Below are positions 25,422 to 33,940 of a stretch of DNA of 64,000 bases, piece by piece; the first letter of the stretch is position 1, and each line of letters opens with the position of its first letter. The notes beneath the pieces were generated by a model. That model had not been told where the DNA came from. It did not search any database and was given only the letters and a program-made list of their open reading frames with translations. The translations under genes were made by a program, and so were the position numbers. The stretch lies in contig NZ_JARUBF010000001.1 in NCBI RefSeq assembly GCF_029626025.1, positions 3,782,001-3,846,000 of the forward strand. The letters are read 5' to 3'. The stretch comes from Solwaraspora sp. WMMD406. GTDB taxonomy: Bacteria; Actinomycetota; Actinomycetes; Mycobacteriales; Micromonosporaceae.

Positions 25422-27451
25422 AGGACCTCGACCGCGCCAGCATCCTGGACGGCAACATGTTCATGGTCAGCGACGGCCGGGGTGACATTCTGCCCTCGAC
25501 CGACTCACCCAGCGGCTTGTTCAACGACGACACGCGGTACCTGTCGACCTGGGACCTGACCATCGACGGCCAGCGGATGCACGCCCTGTCCGTTGACGAC
25601 CTGCACTACTACGAGCTGCGCTTCTTCCTCGTCCCCGGAGAACCGACCCACTACGTCGACGCGGACATCTCGGTGATCCGGCAGCGGTCGGTCGGCGGCG
25701 GGGTGTTCCTGGAACAACTGACCGTGCTCAATCATCGCAACGTGGACGCCGAGCTGCGGATCCGGCTCGACATGGGCACCGACTTCGCCGACATCACCGC
25801 GCTCGCCGACGTCCGCAAGAAGGGCAAGACCTCCACGACGGTCGAGCAGCGGACTCTGCGCCTGCTTTACCAGCGGGAGAACCTGCGCCGCGAGGTCGTG
25901 ATCACCAGCAGCGCTGACGGGGTGGTCGACGACCACGGGATGACCTTCGACGTACGGATCGCACCGCACGAGGCGTGGCACACCACATTTCAGCTGATTC
26001 CCTGGACGAGAGGCGCCCAGGGGCGCGACATCCGGGTGGCGGCACCGGTCTACGACGCACCTGCCAAGGTGGAACTGGGCCGGGTGCTCGCCGACTGGTT
26101 GGCGTCGGCGCCGACGCTGTCGTGTGATTCGGCGGCGCTCGACGAGGCGTACCGGCGGAGCTTGATCGACTTGGAATCGCTGCGGTTCGTCGGCAACTCC
26201 CGGGGCGAGCTGGTCCTCGGCGCCGGTCTGCCGTGGCTGATGAGCATTTTCGGCCGGGACAGCCTCATCACCTGCCTGCAGGCGGTGCCGTTCGTTCCGC
26301 AGCTGGTGCCCGGGGTGTTGCACACCCTCGCTGATCTGCAGGGCACCCGGTTCGACGACTTCGCCGAGGAGGAGCCGGGCAAGATTCTGCAGACGTTCCG
26401 GCTCGGCGAGCGGGCCGGCTTCGCCGAGGTCGCTGCCTGTCCCTACTACGGGGCGGCGGACACCACTCCGCTGTTCGTCGTCCTGCTCGACGAATACCGT
26501 CGCTGGACCGGTGACGACGACCTGCTACATGAGCTGGAGTTCCACGGCCGCAACGCCCTCGCGTGGATCGACGAGCACGGTGACCTGATGGGCGACGGAT
26601 ACCTCTGGTTCACCCGCCGCAACGAGCGTTTCGGCATCGAGAACCAGTGCTGGAAGAACACCCCCGACGGCATTTCGTACGGCGACGGTCGACTGCCGGC
26701 GGGTCCGCGCACCACCTGCGAACTGCAGGGGTACGCGTACGACGCGAAACGGCGCGGTGCCCGACTGGCCCGCGAGGTGTGGAACGATCCGGCGTACGCC
26801 GACCGGCTCGAACGCTCGGCCGAGGAGCTGAAGCAGCGGTTCAACCAGGACTTCTGGATCGCCGACCGTGGCTACTACGCGCTCGGGATCGACGCCGACC
26901 ACGCTCACATCGACGCGTGCGCCTCCAACATGGGACATCTGCTGTGGAGCGGCATCGCCGATCATGACAAGGCCCGGCAGGTCGCCGAGCGGTTGATGGA
27001 CCGGCGGATGTTCTCCGGCTGGGGTGTGCGAACCCTTGCCGAGGGGGAGGGGCGTTACAGCCCGGTCGGCTTTCACACCGGCACGATCTGGCCGTTCGAC
27101 AACTCGCTGATCGCCCTCGGACTGCGCCGGTACGGGCTCGACGACGAGGCGGCCCGGATCGCCGGTGCGATGATCGACGCGGCCCGCTTTTTCGGCGGCC
27201 AGTTGCCGGGCGCGTTCGCCGGCTACGACCGGGCGTTGACGAAGTATCCCGTGCGCCTCCCGGCCGCCTGCAGCCCGCACTCGTGGTCGGCGGGCGCGAC
27301 GCTGATGCTGCTGCGTACGGTGCTCGGCCTCGAACCGAAGGGTGAGCACGCGATCGTCCGACCGCATCTGCCGGCGGGGATCGGCCGGATCGAACTGCTC
27401 GACATCCCCGGCCGGTGGGGCTTCGTCGACGCCTTCGGCCGCAGCCGCTGA
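25418..27451 (+). CDS. Glycogen-debranching-like (amylo-alpha-1,6-glucosidase) enzyme
   Basis: A 677-residue protein with the N-terminal glycogen debranching domain (GDE_N type, about 10-200: SILDGNMFMVSDGRGDILP, GLFNDDTRYLS) and a C-terminal (alpha/alpha)6 barrel of the GH15/GH63-like clan. In the barrel, GAGLPWLMSIFGRDSLIT and EEPGKILQTFR are typical, and the barrel includes GFHTGTIWPFDNSLIALGLRRYG. It would hydrolyse alpha-glucosidic branches or a related oligosaccharide. The GTG start overlaps the preceding stop. It closes a four-gene unit (GH92, GT4, SCP2-like, this gene) that looks like a glycan assembly/turnover module. Confidence 0.83.
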   Translation: MKDLDRASILDGNMFMVSDGRGDILPSTDSPSGLFNDDTRYLSTWDLTIDGQRMHALSVDDLHYYELRFFLVPGEPTHYVDADISVIRQRSVGGGVFLEQLTVLNHRNVDAELRIRLDMGTDFADITALADVRKKGKTSTTVEQRTLRLLYQRENLRREVVITSSADGVVDDHGMTFDVRIAPHEAWHTTFQLIPWTRGAQGRDIRVAAPVYDAPAKVELGRVLADWLASAPTLSCDSAALDEAYRRSLIDLESLRFVGNSRGELVLGAGLPWLMSIFGRDSLITCLQAVPFVPQLVPGVLHTLADLQGTRFDDFAEEEPGKILQTFRLGERAGFAEVAACPYYGAADTTPLFVVLLDEYRRWTGDDDLLHELEFHGRNALAWIDEHGDLMGDGYLWFTRRNERFGIENQCWKNTPDGISYGDGRLPAGPRTTCELQGYAYDAKRRGARLAREVWNDPAYADRLERSAEELKQRFNQDFWIADRGYYALGIDADHAHIDACASNMGHLLWSGIADHDKARQVAERLMDRRMFSGWGVRTLAEGEGRYSPVGFHTGTIWPFDNSLIALGLRRYGLDDEAARIAGAMIDAARFFGGQLPGAFAGYDRALTKYPVRLPAACSPHSWSAGATLMLLRTVLGLEPKGEHAIVRPHLPAGIGRIELLDIPGRWGFVDAFGRSR

Positions 27452-27465
27452 CCCCGCCCGCGCCG

Positions 27466-27939
27466 TTACGGTCTGCCGGTCGGGCCCTCCTGTTCTATTC
27501 TCATGCTCCAGAGCACCTCCGGTGAGGCTTGAACTGTCACGGTTATCTCACGGGCCGAGGAATACCCGATGCGGTTCCCGGAAGGCGTTATTTCGGTTTC
27601 GCTACAGGTGATCGGAAGTTGTACATCGTCATTCAGACTTATCTCAAGGATTCCGCCAATGCAGTCAACGTTGACCCAGATGGCACCAGCTTCGGCTCGT
27701 ACCGTGCCGGCTGCCGTGGCCCCACTTGTCGGTGACACCGTAAGCAAGGTCTCCATCCCTGGTTGAGGGCTGGGAGGGGCCTCGATCTCCGGGAGTGGCA
27801 GCGTGGCCGGAGTCTCCGGCGTGCGTGGCTCCGGTGTGGGTGGCGTTGCATCTTCGTTACCGCCGGTGCATCCGCCAATCCCAACAACAATGCTCAGCGT
27901 CGACGTAGCTGCGAGATGTGTGCACTTCCTCAAATTCAT
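27466..27939 (-). CDS. Putative lipoprotein
   Basis: A 157-residue protein with a lipoprotein signal: basic Arg4/Lys5, a hydrophobic stretch and IGGC with lipidated Cys24. A Thr/Pro/Glu-rich spacer (about 30-65) leads to a small beta-rich domain with a second Cys pair (DCIGG and ITCSE). Start ATG 27939 was chosen for spacing to AGGG; an upstream TTG at 27960 is possible. Base composition here is visibly less GC-rich than its neighbours, a sign of transfer or relaxed selection. Function unknown. Confidence 0.7.
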   Translation of the reverse strand: MNLRKCTHLAATSTLSIVVGIGGCTGGNEDATPPTPEPRTPETPATLPLPEIEAPPSPQPGMETLLTVSPTSGATAAGTVRAEAGAIWVNVDCIGGILEISLNDDVQLPITCSETEITPSGNRIGYSSAREITVTVQASPEVLWSMRIEQEGPTGRP

Positions 27940-28075
27940 CAACGAATATACCCTACGCAAGTCGAATAAAAAGTGCGCCGCCGATGGTCCATGATGGAAT
28001 CGGCGACGCCCTTGTAGGGGTTCCTACCCGCGCCAAACGTTCCAGCCGAACCTGCTGGCGAGACGCCAGGGACGA

Positions 28076-28118
28076 CCGGAGCCCCGATACCCGGTTCGCG
28101 GCGGGATCGGGGCTCCGG
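28076..28118. terminator. Hairpin terminator after DUF397 gene
   Basis: CCGGAGCCCCGAT ... ATCGGGGCTCCGG: a perfect 13-bp stem around a 17-nt loop that itself has CCCG/CGGG complementarity. It lies 36 bp beyond the DUF397 stop on the minus strand. Confidence 0.7.
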
Positions 28119-28153
28119 TACGGCCTACGGCTTTGCGCGGATCGCGCGATGGT

Positions 28154-28348
28154 TCAGGGCTTGCCGGTCACGTCGGTGACGAACGCCGACCACGCGGTGG
28201 GGCTGAAGGTGAGCGTTCCGCCGTCGCGGTCCTTGGTGTCCCGGACGAGGACGCGGCCGGGAAGGTTGTCAGCCACCTCGACGCAGGTAGACCCGCCGTT
28301 TGCGGACCTGCTGGACTTCCGCCAGTTCGGTTCCCGGGTCATGTCCAT
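28154..28348 (-). CDS. DUF397 protein
   Basis: A 64-residue DUF397 protein, recognisable by WRKSSRSANGGSTCVEVA and the RDTKDRDGGTLTFSPTAWSAFV end. DUF397 proteins accompany XRE/DUF5753 regulators in actinobacteria and are thought to act as their partners, in toxin-antitoxin-like or developmental switches. The start ATG 28348 overlaps the end of the XRE gene by 10 bp (a second in-frame ATG is at 28342), so translation is coupled. A terminator follows. Confidence 0.88.
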   Translation of the reverse strand: MDMTREPNWRKSSRSANGGSTCVEVADNLPGRVLVRDTKDRDGGTLTFSPTAWSAFVTDVTGKP

Positions 28349-29139
28349 GTCTCTGCCACTTCCTTGATCATCTTGACTGCCGCTGAATGCGGCAGGGCCT
28401 CGCTCCGTATAGCGTCCCATCGGGCATGGAGCGCTGCAACCTTCTCGGGATGGTCGGTGATCCCGGCTTCCAGGGCTGCGTCGGTGTGGGCGGCTTCGGC
28501 ACCGTCCGGACTTCGGGCGAGGATGAACGCGCCAGCCAGGCCGGCGTGCAGCCCGGCACCGGATGGGATCACCTGTAGGTGAACGTGGGGCAGCTGAGCT
28601 GCCTCCAACAGGCGCTCGCACTGCTCCCGCATCATGGCGGCGTCTCCAAAATCCCGCCGGAGCGCCTGTTCGTCCAGCAGGAAGAACGCCAGAGGTGGCG
28701 TCGGCTCACGGCGCAGGACCGCTTGCCTTTCCATCCGCGACGCTAGCCGTTGCTCGATCTCCACCGCCGTCGACAGTCCACCCCACGACAGAATCGCCCG
28801 TGCGTACGCCTCGGTCTGGAGCAAGCCAGGAATCATCGATGGCTCAAACCAGCGAAGCATCACCGCCTCGCGCTCGATCTCGATCCACTCGCGGAGCCAC
28901 ACCGGGGCGGTCTCCCCGAGCAGGAAGTTCGTGTAGAAGTGGGTCAGCGTCGTCCCGTAGCGGCCGTCCACCCTGGTGAGATAGTCCGGCAGTGCCGCGC
29001 GGCTGCCGCGTTCGATCGCACTCACGTGCTGCGCCGAGTACCCGATGCTCGACCCCCACTGCTCCTGTGTCATGCCTGCTGACTCGCGGCAGCGACGAAG
29101 ACTCATGATCAGATACTCGCTTGGGCTCATCGTCTTCAT
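28339..29139 (-). CDS. XRE-family regulator with DUF5753 domain
   Basis: A 266-residue regulator. The helix-turn-helix is at about 8-62 (LRRCRESAGMTQEQWGSSIGYSAQHVSAIERG, read in pieces). The DUF5753 domain follows, beginning near ETAPVWLREWIEIEREA, with the characteristic MIPGLLQTEAYARAIL and VIPSGAG segments. ATG 29139 has GGAG just upstream; the frame extends to 29322 but the extra residues look non-coding. It forms a coupled pair with the downstream DUF397 gene. Its likely operator is the large inverted repeat at 29281-29342 in the divergent spacer. Confidence 0.9.
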   Translation of the reverse strand: MKTMSPSEYLIMSLRRCRESAGMTQEQWGSSIGYSAQHVSAIERGSRAALPDYLTRVDGRYGTTLTHFYTNFLLGETAPVWLREWIEIEREAVMLRWFEPSMIPGLLQTEAYARAILSWGGLSTAVEIEQRLASRMERQAVLRREPTPPLAFFLLDEQALRRDFGDAAMMREQCERLLEAAQLPHVHLQVIPSGAGLHAGLAGAFILARSPDGAEAAHTDAALEAGITDHPEKVAALHARWDAIRSEALPHSAAVKMIKEVAETWT

Positions 29140-29280
29140 GTTCTCCAGGCCCTCTCCAGAACCGCGCGACAATTCCTCAGGTGGCACTGTTTGACCTCCA
29201 TGCATGGCGTTCGGGTGATTCGTTCTCTCTGATCCGCCGATCCATCTTCTCTTTTGAGGGCCTGTCAGTCCAGGGTGGAA

Positions 29281-29342
29281 GGGACCCGGCGGGTGGGTGT
29301 GTTCACACTCCCCGAACGCCACGGCACCATCCGCCGGGTCCC
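29281..29342. promoter_or_regulatory. Large nested inverted repeat in divergent spacer
   Basis: Arms GGGACCCGGCGGGTGG (29281-29296) and CCATCCGCCGGGTCCC (29327-29342) pair over 16 bp with one G-T mismatch. Inside lies a second hairpin, GTGTG-TT-CACAC. It sits between the XRE gene (minus) and the hypothetical gene starting at 29370 (plus), only 19 bp before that gene's ribosome site. It could be an operator for the XRE protein or an RNA attenuator of the plus-strand gene. Confidence 0.5.
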
Positions 29343-29369
29343 CACTCCACCGGACTCAAGGGGGACGAT

Positions 29370-30143
29370 GTGCGGCACGACGACGGGATCGGAAACGCGA
29401 ACGGATCGCGGGTTGTGCGTAACCTCGCGGCGGCCCGGCGGGGACGGCTTCCGATTCGCAACCCCGGTCATTACGACACCACCGCAGGTGTGTGGCGGCT
29501 GGCCCGGAACGTGCCGCCGCCCCGGCCGGCGTCTCTGGTGGCGAACCGGGCGGTCGCCCTGGTCAACCAGCACATGCCGGTACGTGCCACGGTGGAGTGT
29601 CGAAGCTGCGGCACGCCCGCTTTCTGTGAGCGGTTCCGGCGGGCGTTCGCCGTACTGCAGCGGGTCGACCCGGGGCGGGCGAAGCGGGTCCGCGCCGTTT
29701 TGGCGTACGCCGGGTTGTGGCCGGTCGGGGCGTCGGAGCCGCCGGTCGCCGCCTACCTGCCGGTGCGGCTGCGCCCCGGTGACGTGGTCGATGTCCGGGC
29801 GGCGGACCATCTGGACGGGCTGCGCCCGGTGCGGCTGACGGTGGCCGAGATCGGCCCGGACGTGCCGTGGCAGTCCTGGATCATCGTGATGGGGCCGGAG
29901 ATCAGCGACGATCCGGAGCGCTCCGGCACGCTGGTGATGGTGCGCCCGTACAAGGACGCGCTCGTACGTCCGGGTGTGCTGACCCGGAAGGTGCCGACGT
30001 GCGCCTACTGCCACACCGTACCGGCAGCCGTGATCATCGAGTGTCGTGGCGACGGCGACGTGCCCGCATGCGGGGAGTGTGAACCCGTCGCCAACAGGGG
30101 CTGCCCGACCCGGCCGATCGACCCCAGTCCTGAGGGTGAGTGA
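29370..30143 (+). CDS. Hypothetical protein with two Cys clusters
   Basis: A 257-residue protein of no recognised family. One cluster near residue 72 reads VECRSCGTPAFC. A second near 212-245 has CAYCH ... IECRG ... ACGEC. These could form one or two zinc ribbons. The middle (about 120-200) is beta-rich (LRPGDVVDVRAADH, PWQSWIIVMGPEI). GTG 29370 follows GGGGGA at correct spacing. It is divergent from the XRE/DUF397 pair and overlaps the next small gene, so the two form a unit. The association with XRE/DUF397 suggests a common accessory locus of unknown function. Confidence 0.6.
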   Translation: MRHDDGIGNANGSRVVRNLAAARRGRLPIRNPGHYDTTAGVWRLARNVPPPRPASLVANRAVALVNQHMPVRATVECRSCGTPAFCERFRRAFAVLQRVDPGRAKRVRAVLAYAGLWPVGASEPPVAAYLPVRLRPGDVVDVRAADHLDGLRPVRLTVAEIGPDVPWQSWIIVMGPEISDDPERSGTLVMVRPYKDALVRPGVLTRKVPTCAYCHTVPAAVIIECRGDGDVPACGECEPVANRGCPTRPIDPSPEGE

Positions 30144-30381
30144 GCCCGTACGGCCGCGACTGCCGGCCGCCGGTGACGTGGTGCTGCTGAACCGTGCGGC
30201 GAGCGTCCAGTTCGCCGCGCGACCGATCCGCTTCCGGGTCATCCGCCGCGACGAGCGGCAGACGTACCACGGGTGGTGCTGGCTCGATGGCTACGAGTTG
30301 GACGCGGCCGGCGACGCGGTCGAGCGCCGAGAAGTGTTCGTCCAACTCGCTGGACTCCGGCGGCTTACTCCGAAGCGGTGA
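30136..30381 (+). CDS. Hypothetical small protein
   Basis: An 81-residue basic protein overlapping the end of the preceding gene by 8 bp (GTG 30136). It reads SEPVRPRLPAAGDVVLLN, then RFRVIRRDERQTYHGWCWLDGYEL, which suggests a small beta-barrel with an exposed Trp/Tyr cluster. No family is recognised. Coupling implies joint function with the Cys-cluster protein. The 225 bp that follow (to 30606) hold no feature I can support. Confidence 0.5.
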   Translation: MSEPVRPRLPAAGDVVLLNRAASVQFAARPIRFRVIRRDERQTYHGWCWLDGYELDAAGDAVERREVFVQLAGLRRLTPKR

Positions 30382-30606
30382 CGACACACTGCGGCGTCCA
30401 CCTCAGCGATACAGCGGTCACCAAGATCAGTTGATGTGGATACGGACGACACGCCGATGGAATCCAGGTTTTACGACAAATGATCTTCAGGTCCTATGGG
30501 TGCGCGGTCCAAGTAGGCGAAGGCAGTCGGTACTGGAAGACGGCGTGGGTCCTCGGTAGGTCCTTCTCGCCACATAGGGCAGACCGGCAGCGCCAACGGA
30601 TCGAAG

Positions 30607-33195
30607 CTATGCCCCGGCCCGCCACGCACGCAGTGCCTGAACTGCTGCCACGGTGTGCGGGTGTTCGTCGCCGAGTATCCGCACTCGGTCGGTGACGACC
30701 TTTTCCTGGATGGTGATGGCGTCGGTGGTGCGGCCGGCCTGTCGGTAGGAGGCGGCGAGGTTGGCGTGGGCGGTGAGCGTGTTCGGGTGGTCGTGGCCGA
30801 GGAGCCGCACGGAGTCGGTGACGACCTTTTCCTGGATGGTGATGGCGTCGGTGGTGCGGCCGGCCTGTCGGTAGGAGGCGGCGAGGTTGGCGTGGGCGGT
30901 GAGCGTGTTCGGGTGGTCGTGGCCGAGGAGCCGCACCCGGTCGGTGACGACCTTTTCGAGGATGGTGATGGCGTCGGTGGTGCGGCCGGCTTGTCGGTAG
31001 GAGGCGGCGAGGTTGGCGTGGGCGGTGAGTGTGTTCGGGTGGTCGTGGCCGAGGAGCCGCACCCGGTCGGTGACGACCTTTTCGAGGATGGTGATGGCGT
31101 CGGTGGTGCGGCCGGCTTGTCGGTAGGAGGCGGCGAGGTTGGCGTGGGCGGTAAGTGTGTTCGGGTGGTCGTGGCCGAGGAGCCGCACCCGGTCGGTGAC
31201 GACCTTTTCGAGGATGGTGATGGCGTCGGTGGTGCGACCGGCCTGCCAGTAGGAGGTGGCGAGGCTGGCGTGGGCGGTGATCGTGTCCGGGTGGTCGTGG
31301 CCGAGGAGCCGCACCCGGTCGGTGACGACCTGTTCGAGGATGGTGATGGCGTCGGTGGTGCGGCCGGCCTGCCAGTAGGAGGTGGCGAGGTTGGCGTGGG
31401 CGGTGATCGTGTTCGGGTGGTCGTGGCCGAGGAGCCGCACGGAGTCGGTGACGACCTTTTCTTCGATGGTGATGGCGTCGGTGGTGCGGCCGGCTTGTCG
31501 GTAGGAGGCGGCGAGGTTGGCGTGGGCGGTGAGCGTGTCCGGGTGGTCGTTGCCGAGGAGCCGCACCCGGTCGGTGACGACCCGTTCCTCGATGGTGATG
31601 GCGTCGGTGGTGCGGCCGGCCTGCCAGTAGGAGGCGGCGAGTTCGGCGTGGGCGGTGATCGTGTTCGGGTGGTCGTCGCCGAGCAGCCGCACCGCGTCGT
31701 CGACTATTCGGTGCCAGTAGCCGATAGCGAGGGCGTGCAGTCCGGACCGCAGGAGGCTGGTGCCGGCCCAGTGCAGCAGTGGATGTCCGTCGGAATGCCA
31801 CAGCAGGTCACCACCGAGGCCAGCTAGGGTAGTGGTGTTGGTCCGCAGCACATCCACGAGTGTGGTGGTGGAGTAGTCGAGCTCTGGCCATAGTTGCAGC
31901 AGCGCGTCGGCGGCAGCCCGTACAACGGTTGCCGGGTCGATCGTGCTGGCTTCCTGGGTGGCGCGGGCGGTCAGCGCGTGGACCCGTACAGCTCGGGCTC
32001 CGTCAGCGGGGGCGTGGGTCAGCAGGCCGTAGCGGTGCAGTGTCCGTAGCGCCAGGGCCGACTGGTCGGCGGTGACGGCTCGGTCGACCTGCTCGGACAG
32101 GTAGGCGGTGACCGCAGCGGTTTTCCACAAGTCGTCGGGGTGGCCGTCGGGGCTGAGCATGGCGGCCAACGCCAGGGCTGGGCGGGCCAGCCCGACTGGA
32201 TTGGCCTGGTCGGCGGCGTCCAGGGCGAGTAGGAGCGTGACCGCGACTGGCCGGCCGTAGTCGTCGGGGTCGCTGTCGGCGGGCATCACCTCCGCCAACG
32301 GCGCGGCGGCGGTGTAGCGAGCCAGATACGCCGTGCACCCGATCGCCTGGTCGATCATGTAGGCCGTGGCGTGGGACAACGCCAGGGGCAGGTGCCCGAG
32401 GGCGGCGGCCAGGTCAGCGGCACCCGCGTCGAGCAGCCCTGGACGTTCGGCTTCGGTGAGCCGGGTGGTCAGATACGCCAGGGATTCGTCGGGGCTGTAC
32501 ACGCCGATGTCGATGCTTCGCCGGCCGCCGCTGGCCAGGGCGGCGTCGCGCCGGCGGGTCGTGGCGAGTGTCCAGCCGGTCGGCCGGTGCGGCGGCCACC
32601 AATCGCGCAGATGAGCCGGGTCGGTGATGTCGTCCAGGATGATCAGCCAGGTCCGGTCGGTGGTGTGCAGCCATTCGCGGAACGCGGCGGCGTCGGCGGC
32701 CGGATCCGTACCGTCGGCTCCCGGCACGCCGACCCGCAGCGCGGCCCGCGCGTAGCCGGTGATGATCTGTTCCGGGCTGCCTGCCAGCACCCACGCGACC
32801 AGATCTGTGTCCCGCTCGATGACGGCCTGGTGGGCGAACCACGCGGCCAGCTGTGACTTGCCGACCCCACCCTCACCGGCGAGGACTCGCGTACCGGTCC
32901 CGGCCGGGCGGGCGTCGCGTTGGGTCAACACCACGTCGGCTCCGTGATCACGGGCGTCCTGGATTCTCGCCCGGACACTGTCGCGGGGCTGGAACGCCGA
33001 CGCCATCGGCGGCGGCTGCCCCACCTGGACCGGCCAGGTCACCGCCGCCGCAGGGGCATAGTGGTGATGTTCGTGGAACTCGGGCCGGACGTCGCCCTGG
33101 ATGATGCCGGAGTTGGCGACACCCGCACGGTCGGCGTTCGCCGTACCGGAATCGGAGACGGTGGCTGCGGCGGGCGGATCGTGCGGTGCGGTCAC
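30607..33195 (-). CDS. STAND (NB-ARC) ATPase with C-terminal TPR repeats
   Basis: An 862-residue signalling ATPase. The N-terminal 65 residues are low-complexity, with GDVRPEFHEHHHY. The NB-ARC domain has the P-loop AGEGGVGKSQ (106-115), Walker B WLIILDDI (182-189), sensor LATTRRR and a winged-helix region to about 450. The C-terminus consists of eight complete 42-residue TPR-like repeats (497-832) plus a partial ninth, nearly identical to each other (core AGRTTDAITI). STAND proteins oligomerise when the repeat domain senses a ligand; many actinobacterial ones are suspected or proven in antiphage defence. No effector domain is fused here; the coupled small membrane protein is a candidate. GTG 33195 overlaps that gene's stop (GTGA). 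Confidence 0.85.
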   Translation of the reverse strand: MTAPHDPPAAATVSDSGTANADRAGVANSGIIQGDVRPEFHEHHHYAPAAAVTWPVQVGQPPPMASAFQPRDSVRARIQDARDHGADVVLTQRDARPAGTGTRVLAGEGGVGKSQLAAWFAHQAVIERDTDLVAWVLAGSPEQIITGYARAALRVGVPGADGTDPAADAAAFREWLHTTDRTWLIILDDITDPAHLRDWWPPHRPTGWTLATTRRRDAALASGGRRSIDIGVYSPDESLAYLTTRLTEAERPGLLDAGAADLAAALGHLPLALSHATAYMIDQAIGCTAYLARYTAAAPLAEVMPADSDPDDYGRPVAVTLLLALDAADQANPVGLARPALALAAMLSPDGHPDDLWKTAAVTAYLSEQVDRAVTADQSALALRTLHRYGLLTHAPADGARAVRVHALTARATQEASTIDPATVVRAAADALLQLWPELDYSTTTLVDVLRTNTTTLAGLGGDLLWHSDGHPLLHWAGTSLLRSGLHALAIGYWHRIVDDAVRLLGDDHPNTITAHAELAASYWQAGRTTDAITIEERVVTDRVRLLGNDHPDTLTAHANLAASYRQAGRTTDAITIEEKVVTDSVRLLGHDHPNTITAHANLATSYWQAGRTTDAITILEQVVTDRVRLLGHDHPDTITAHASLATSYWQAGRTTDAITILEKVVTDRVRLLGHDHPNTLTAHANLAASYRQAGRTTDAITILEKVVTDRVRLLGHDHPNTLTAHANLAASYRQAGRTTDAITILEKVVTDRVRLLGHDHPNTLTAHANLAASYRQAGRTTDAITIQEKVVTDSVRLLGHDHPNTLTAHANLAASYRQAGRTTDAITIQEKVVTDRVRILGDEHPHTVAAVQALRAWRAGA
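30700..31707 (-). repeat. Eight tandem 126-bp repeats encoding TPRs
   Basis: The repeats are near-identical at DNA level, including synonymous positions, which indicates recent expansion or ongoing recombination. Differences concentrate at few codons (for example Arg/Trp in SYRQ/SYWQ, Leu/Gln/Glu in ITILEK-type ends). Unit number is likely to vary between strains. Confidence 0.85.
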
Positions 33196-33587
33196 GGTCG
33201 GGGCCGGCGCTGCACCCCGGTGTTGGCCGTCGAGCCGGGACCATGCGCCGTCGCATTCCCGGAACGGATCACGCGCGCCGGACGATCGTCACCGACCACG
33301 TCCACGCCCGTGTTGGCTCGCCCGCCACCGGTCGCGCGGGCAGCGCCCGTGTCCCGTACCTCGTCCGGCTCCACCATCGACACACCTCTCGATCCCGGCG
33401 CGGGCAACAGGTACGGCGCGGCCAACGCGGTCAGCGCCGCCACCGCGCCGATACTGCTGGCCAGCTTGTCCGCCTTGTCCAGACCCACCATCACCAGATA
33501 CACCACCAGCCCGGCGACGATCACGCCGAACGCCACGCGCCCGGCCCACACCCACCGCTGGCTCCGACGAGGCACCACGACCCCCAA
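33192..33587 (-). CDS. Small two-helix membrane protein coupled to STAND ATPase
   Basis: A 131-residue protein. Two hydrophobic segments at about 14-35 (VWAGRVAFGVIVAGLVVYLVMV) and 41-62 (KLASSIGAVAALTALAAPYLL, read in pieces) form a hairpin, followed by a 65-residue Gly/Arg-rich polar tail. No family is recognised. TTG 33587 is the first start; GTGs at codons 4 and 5 are alternatives after a GGGGG site. The stop overlaps the STAND gene start, so the two proteins are made in step. It could be the membrane effector or anchor of the ATPase. Confidence 0.6.
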   Translation of the reverse strand: MGVVVPRRSQRWVWAGRVAFGVIVAGLVVYLVMVGLDKADKLASSIGAVAALTALAAPYLLPAPGSRGVSMVEPDEVRDTGAARATGGGRANTGVDVVGDDRPARVIRSGNATAHGPGSTANTGVQRRPRP

Positions 33588-33646
33588 CCCATCACGACCG
33601 ACGCCACACGACTGCCCGCCAGTCTACGAGCCCGCCGCATCCTCAT

Positions 33647-33932
33647 GGGACGGCCCGCCGAGGGGGGCGGGCCGTCCTGGTTGGTATCGCCGCTGGTACG
33701 GCTACGGCAGCGTGTCCAGCACGAGGCTGCCGATCCCGGAGCCGAGCGCCTCGGCGCGGTTGCTGTCGGAGACGCCGTCGGCGCGGTTCGTCAGCACGGC
33801 GACCACGATCCCGTCGTCGGGGTACATCTGCAGGTAGGCCGTCGACCCGGTGGCGCCGCCGTTCTTGCCGACCCGCAGGTGTCCGTCCTCGGTGTTGATC
33901 AACCAGCCGTAGGCGTAGCCCCATCCGGTGTC
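33647..33932. repeat. Left 286-bp direct repeat
   Basis: Aligns without gaps to 40659-40944 (constant offset 7012) with about 18 mismatches by eye, roughly 94% identity. It covers the terminator and the last 77 codons of the serine-hydrolase gene. Similarity ends abruptly at both edges. Confidence 0.85.
33648..33677. terminator. Hairpin terminator (left copy)
   Basis: GGACGGCCCGCC, 6-nt loop, GGCGGGCCGTCC: a 12-bp perfect stem just beyond the truncated serine-hydrolase stop. The stem is also conserved in the right copy. Confidence 0.7.
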
Positions 33933-33940
33933 TAACCAAA
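33702..33940 (-). pseudogene. 3' fragment of a serine-hydrolase (beta-lactamase-fold) gene
   Basis: The last about 77 codons match the C-terminus of the complete protein encoded at 40714-42681 (DTGWGYAYGW, HLRVGKNGGATGS, YLQMYPDDGIVVAV). The fragment retains the stop codon and terminator but lacks the catalytic Ser/Lys part. Upstream of 33940 the sequence is unrelated. The open frame continues to 34121 by chance. Confidence 0.8.

Noticed and set aside
30700-31707. Regular 126-bp direct repeats resembling a CRISPR or satellite array
   Set aside because: The period is a multiple of three, there are no unique spacers, and the repeats encode in-frame TPR units of the STAND protein.
30655-31827. 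Plus-strand Val/Gly-rich repeat protein
   Set aside because: It is the complement of the TPR repeats; repetition is inherited from the real minus-strand gene.
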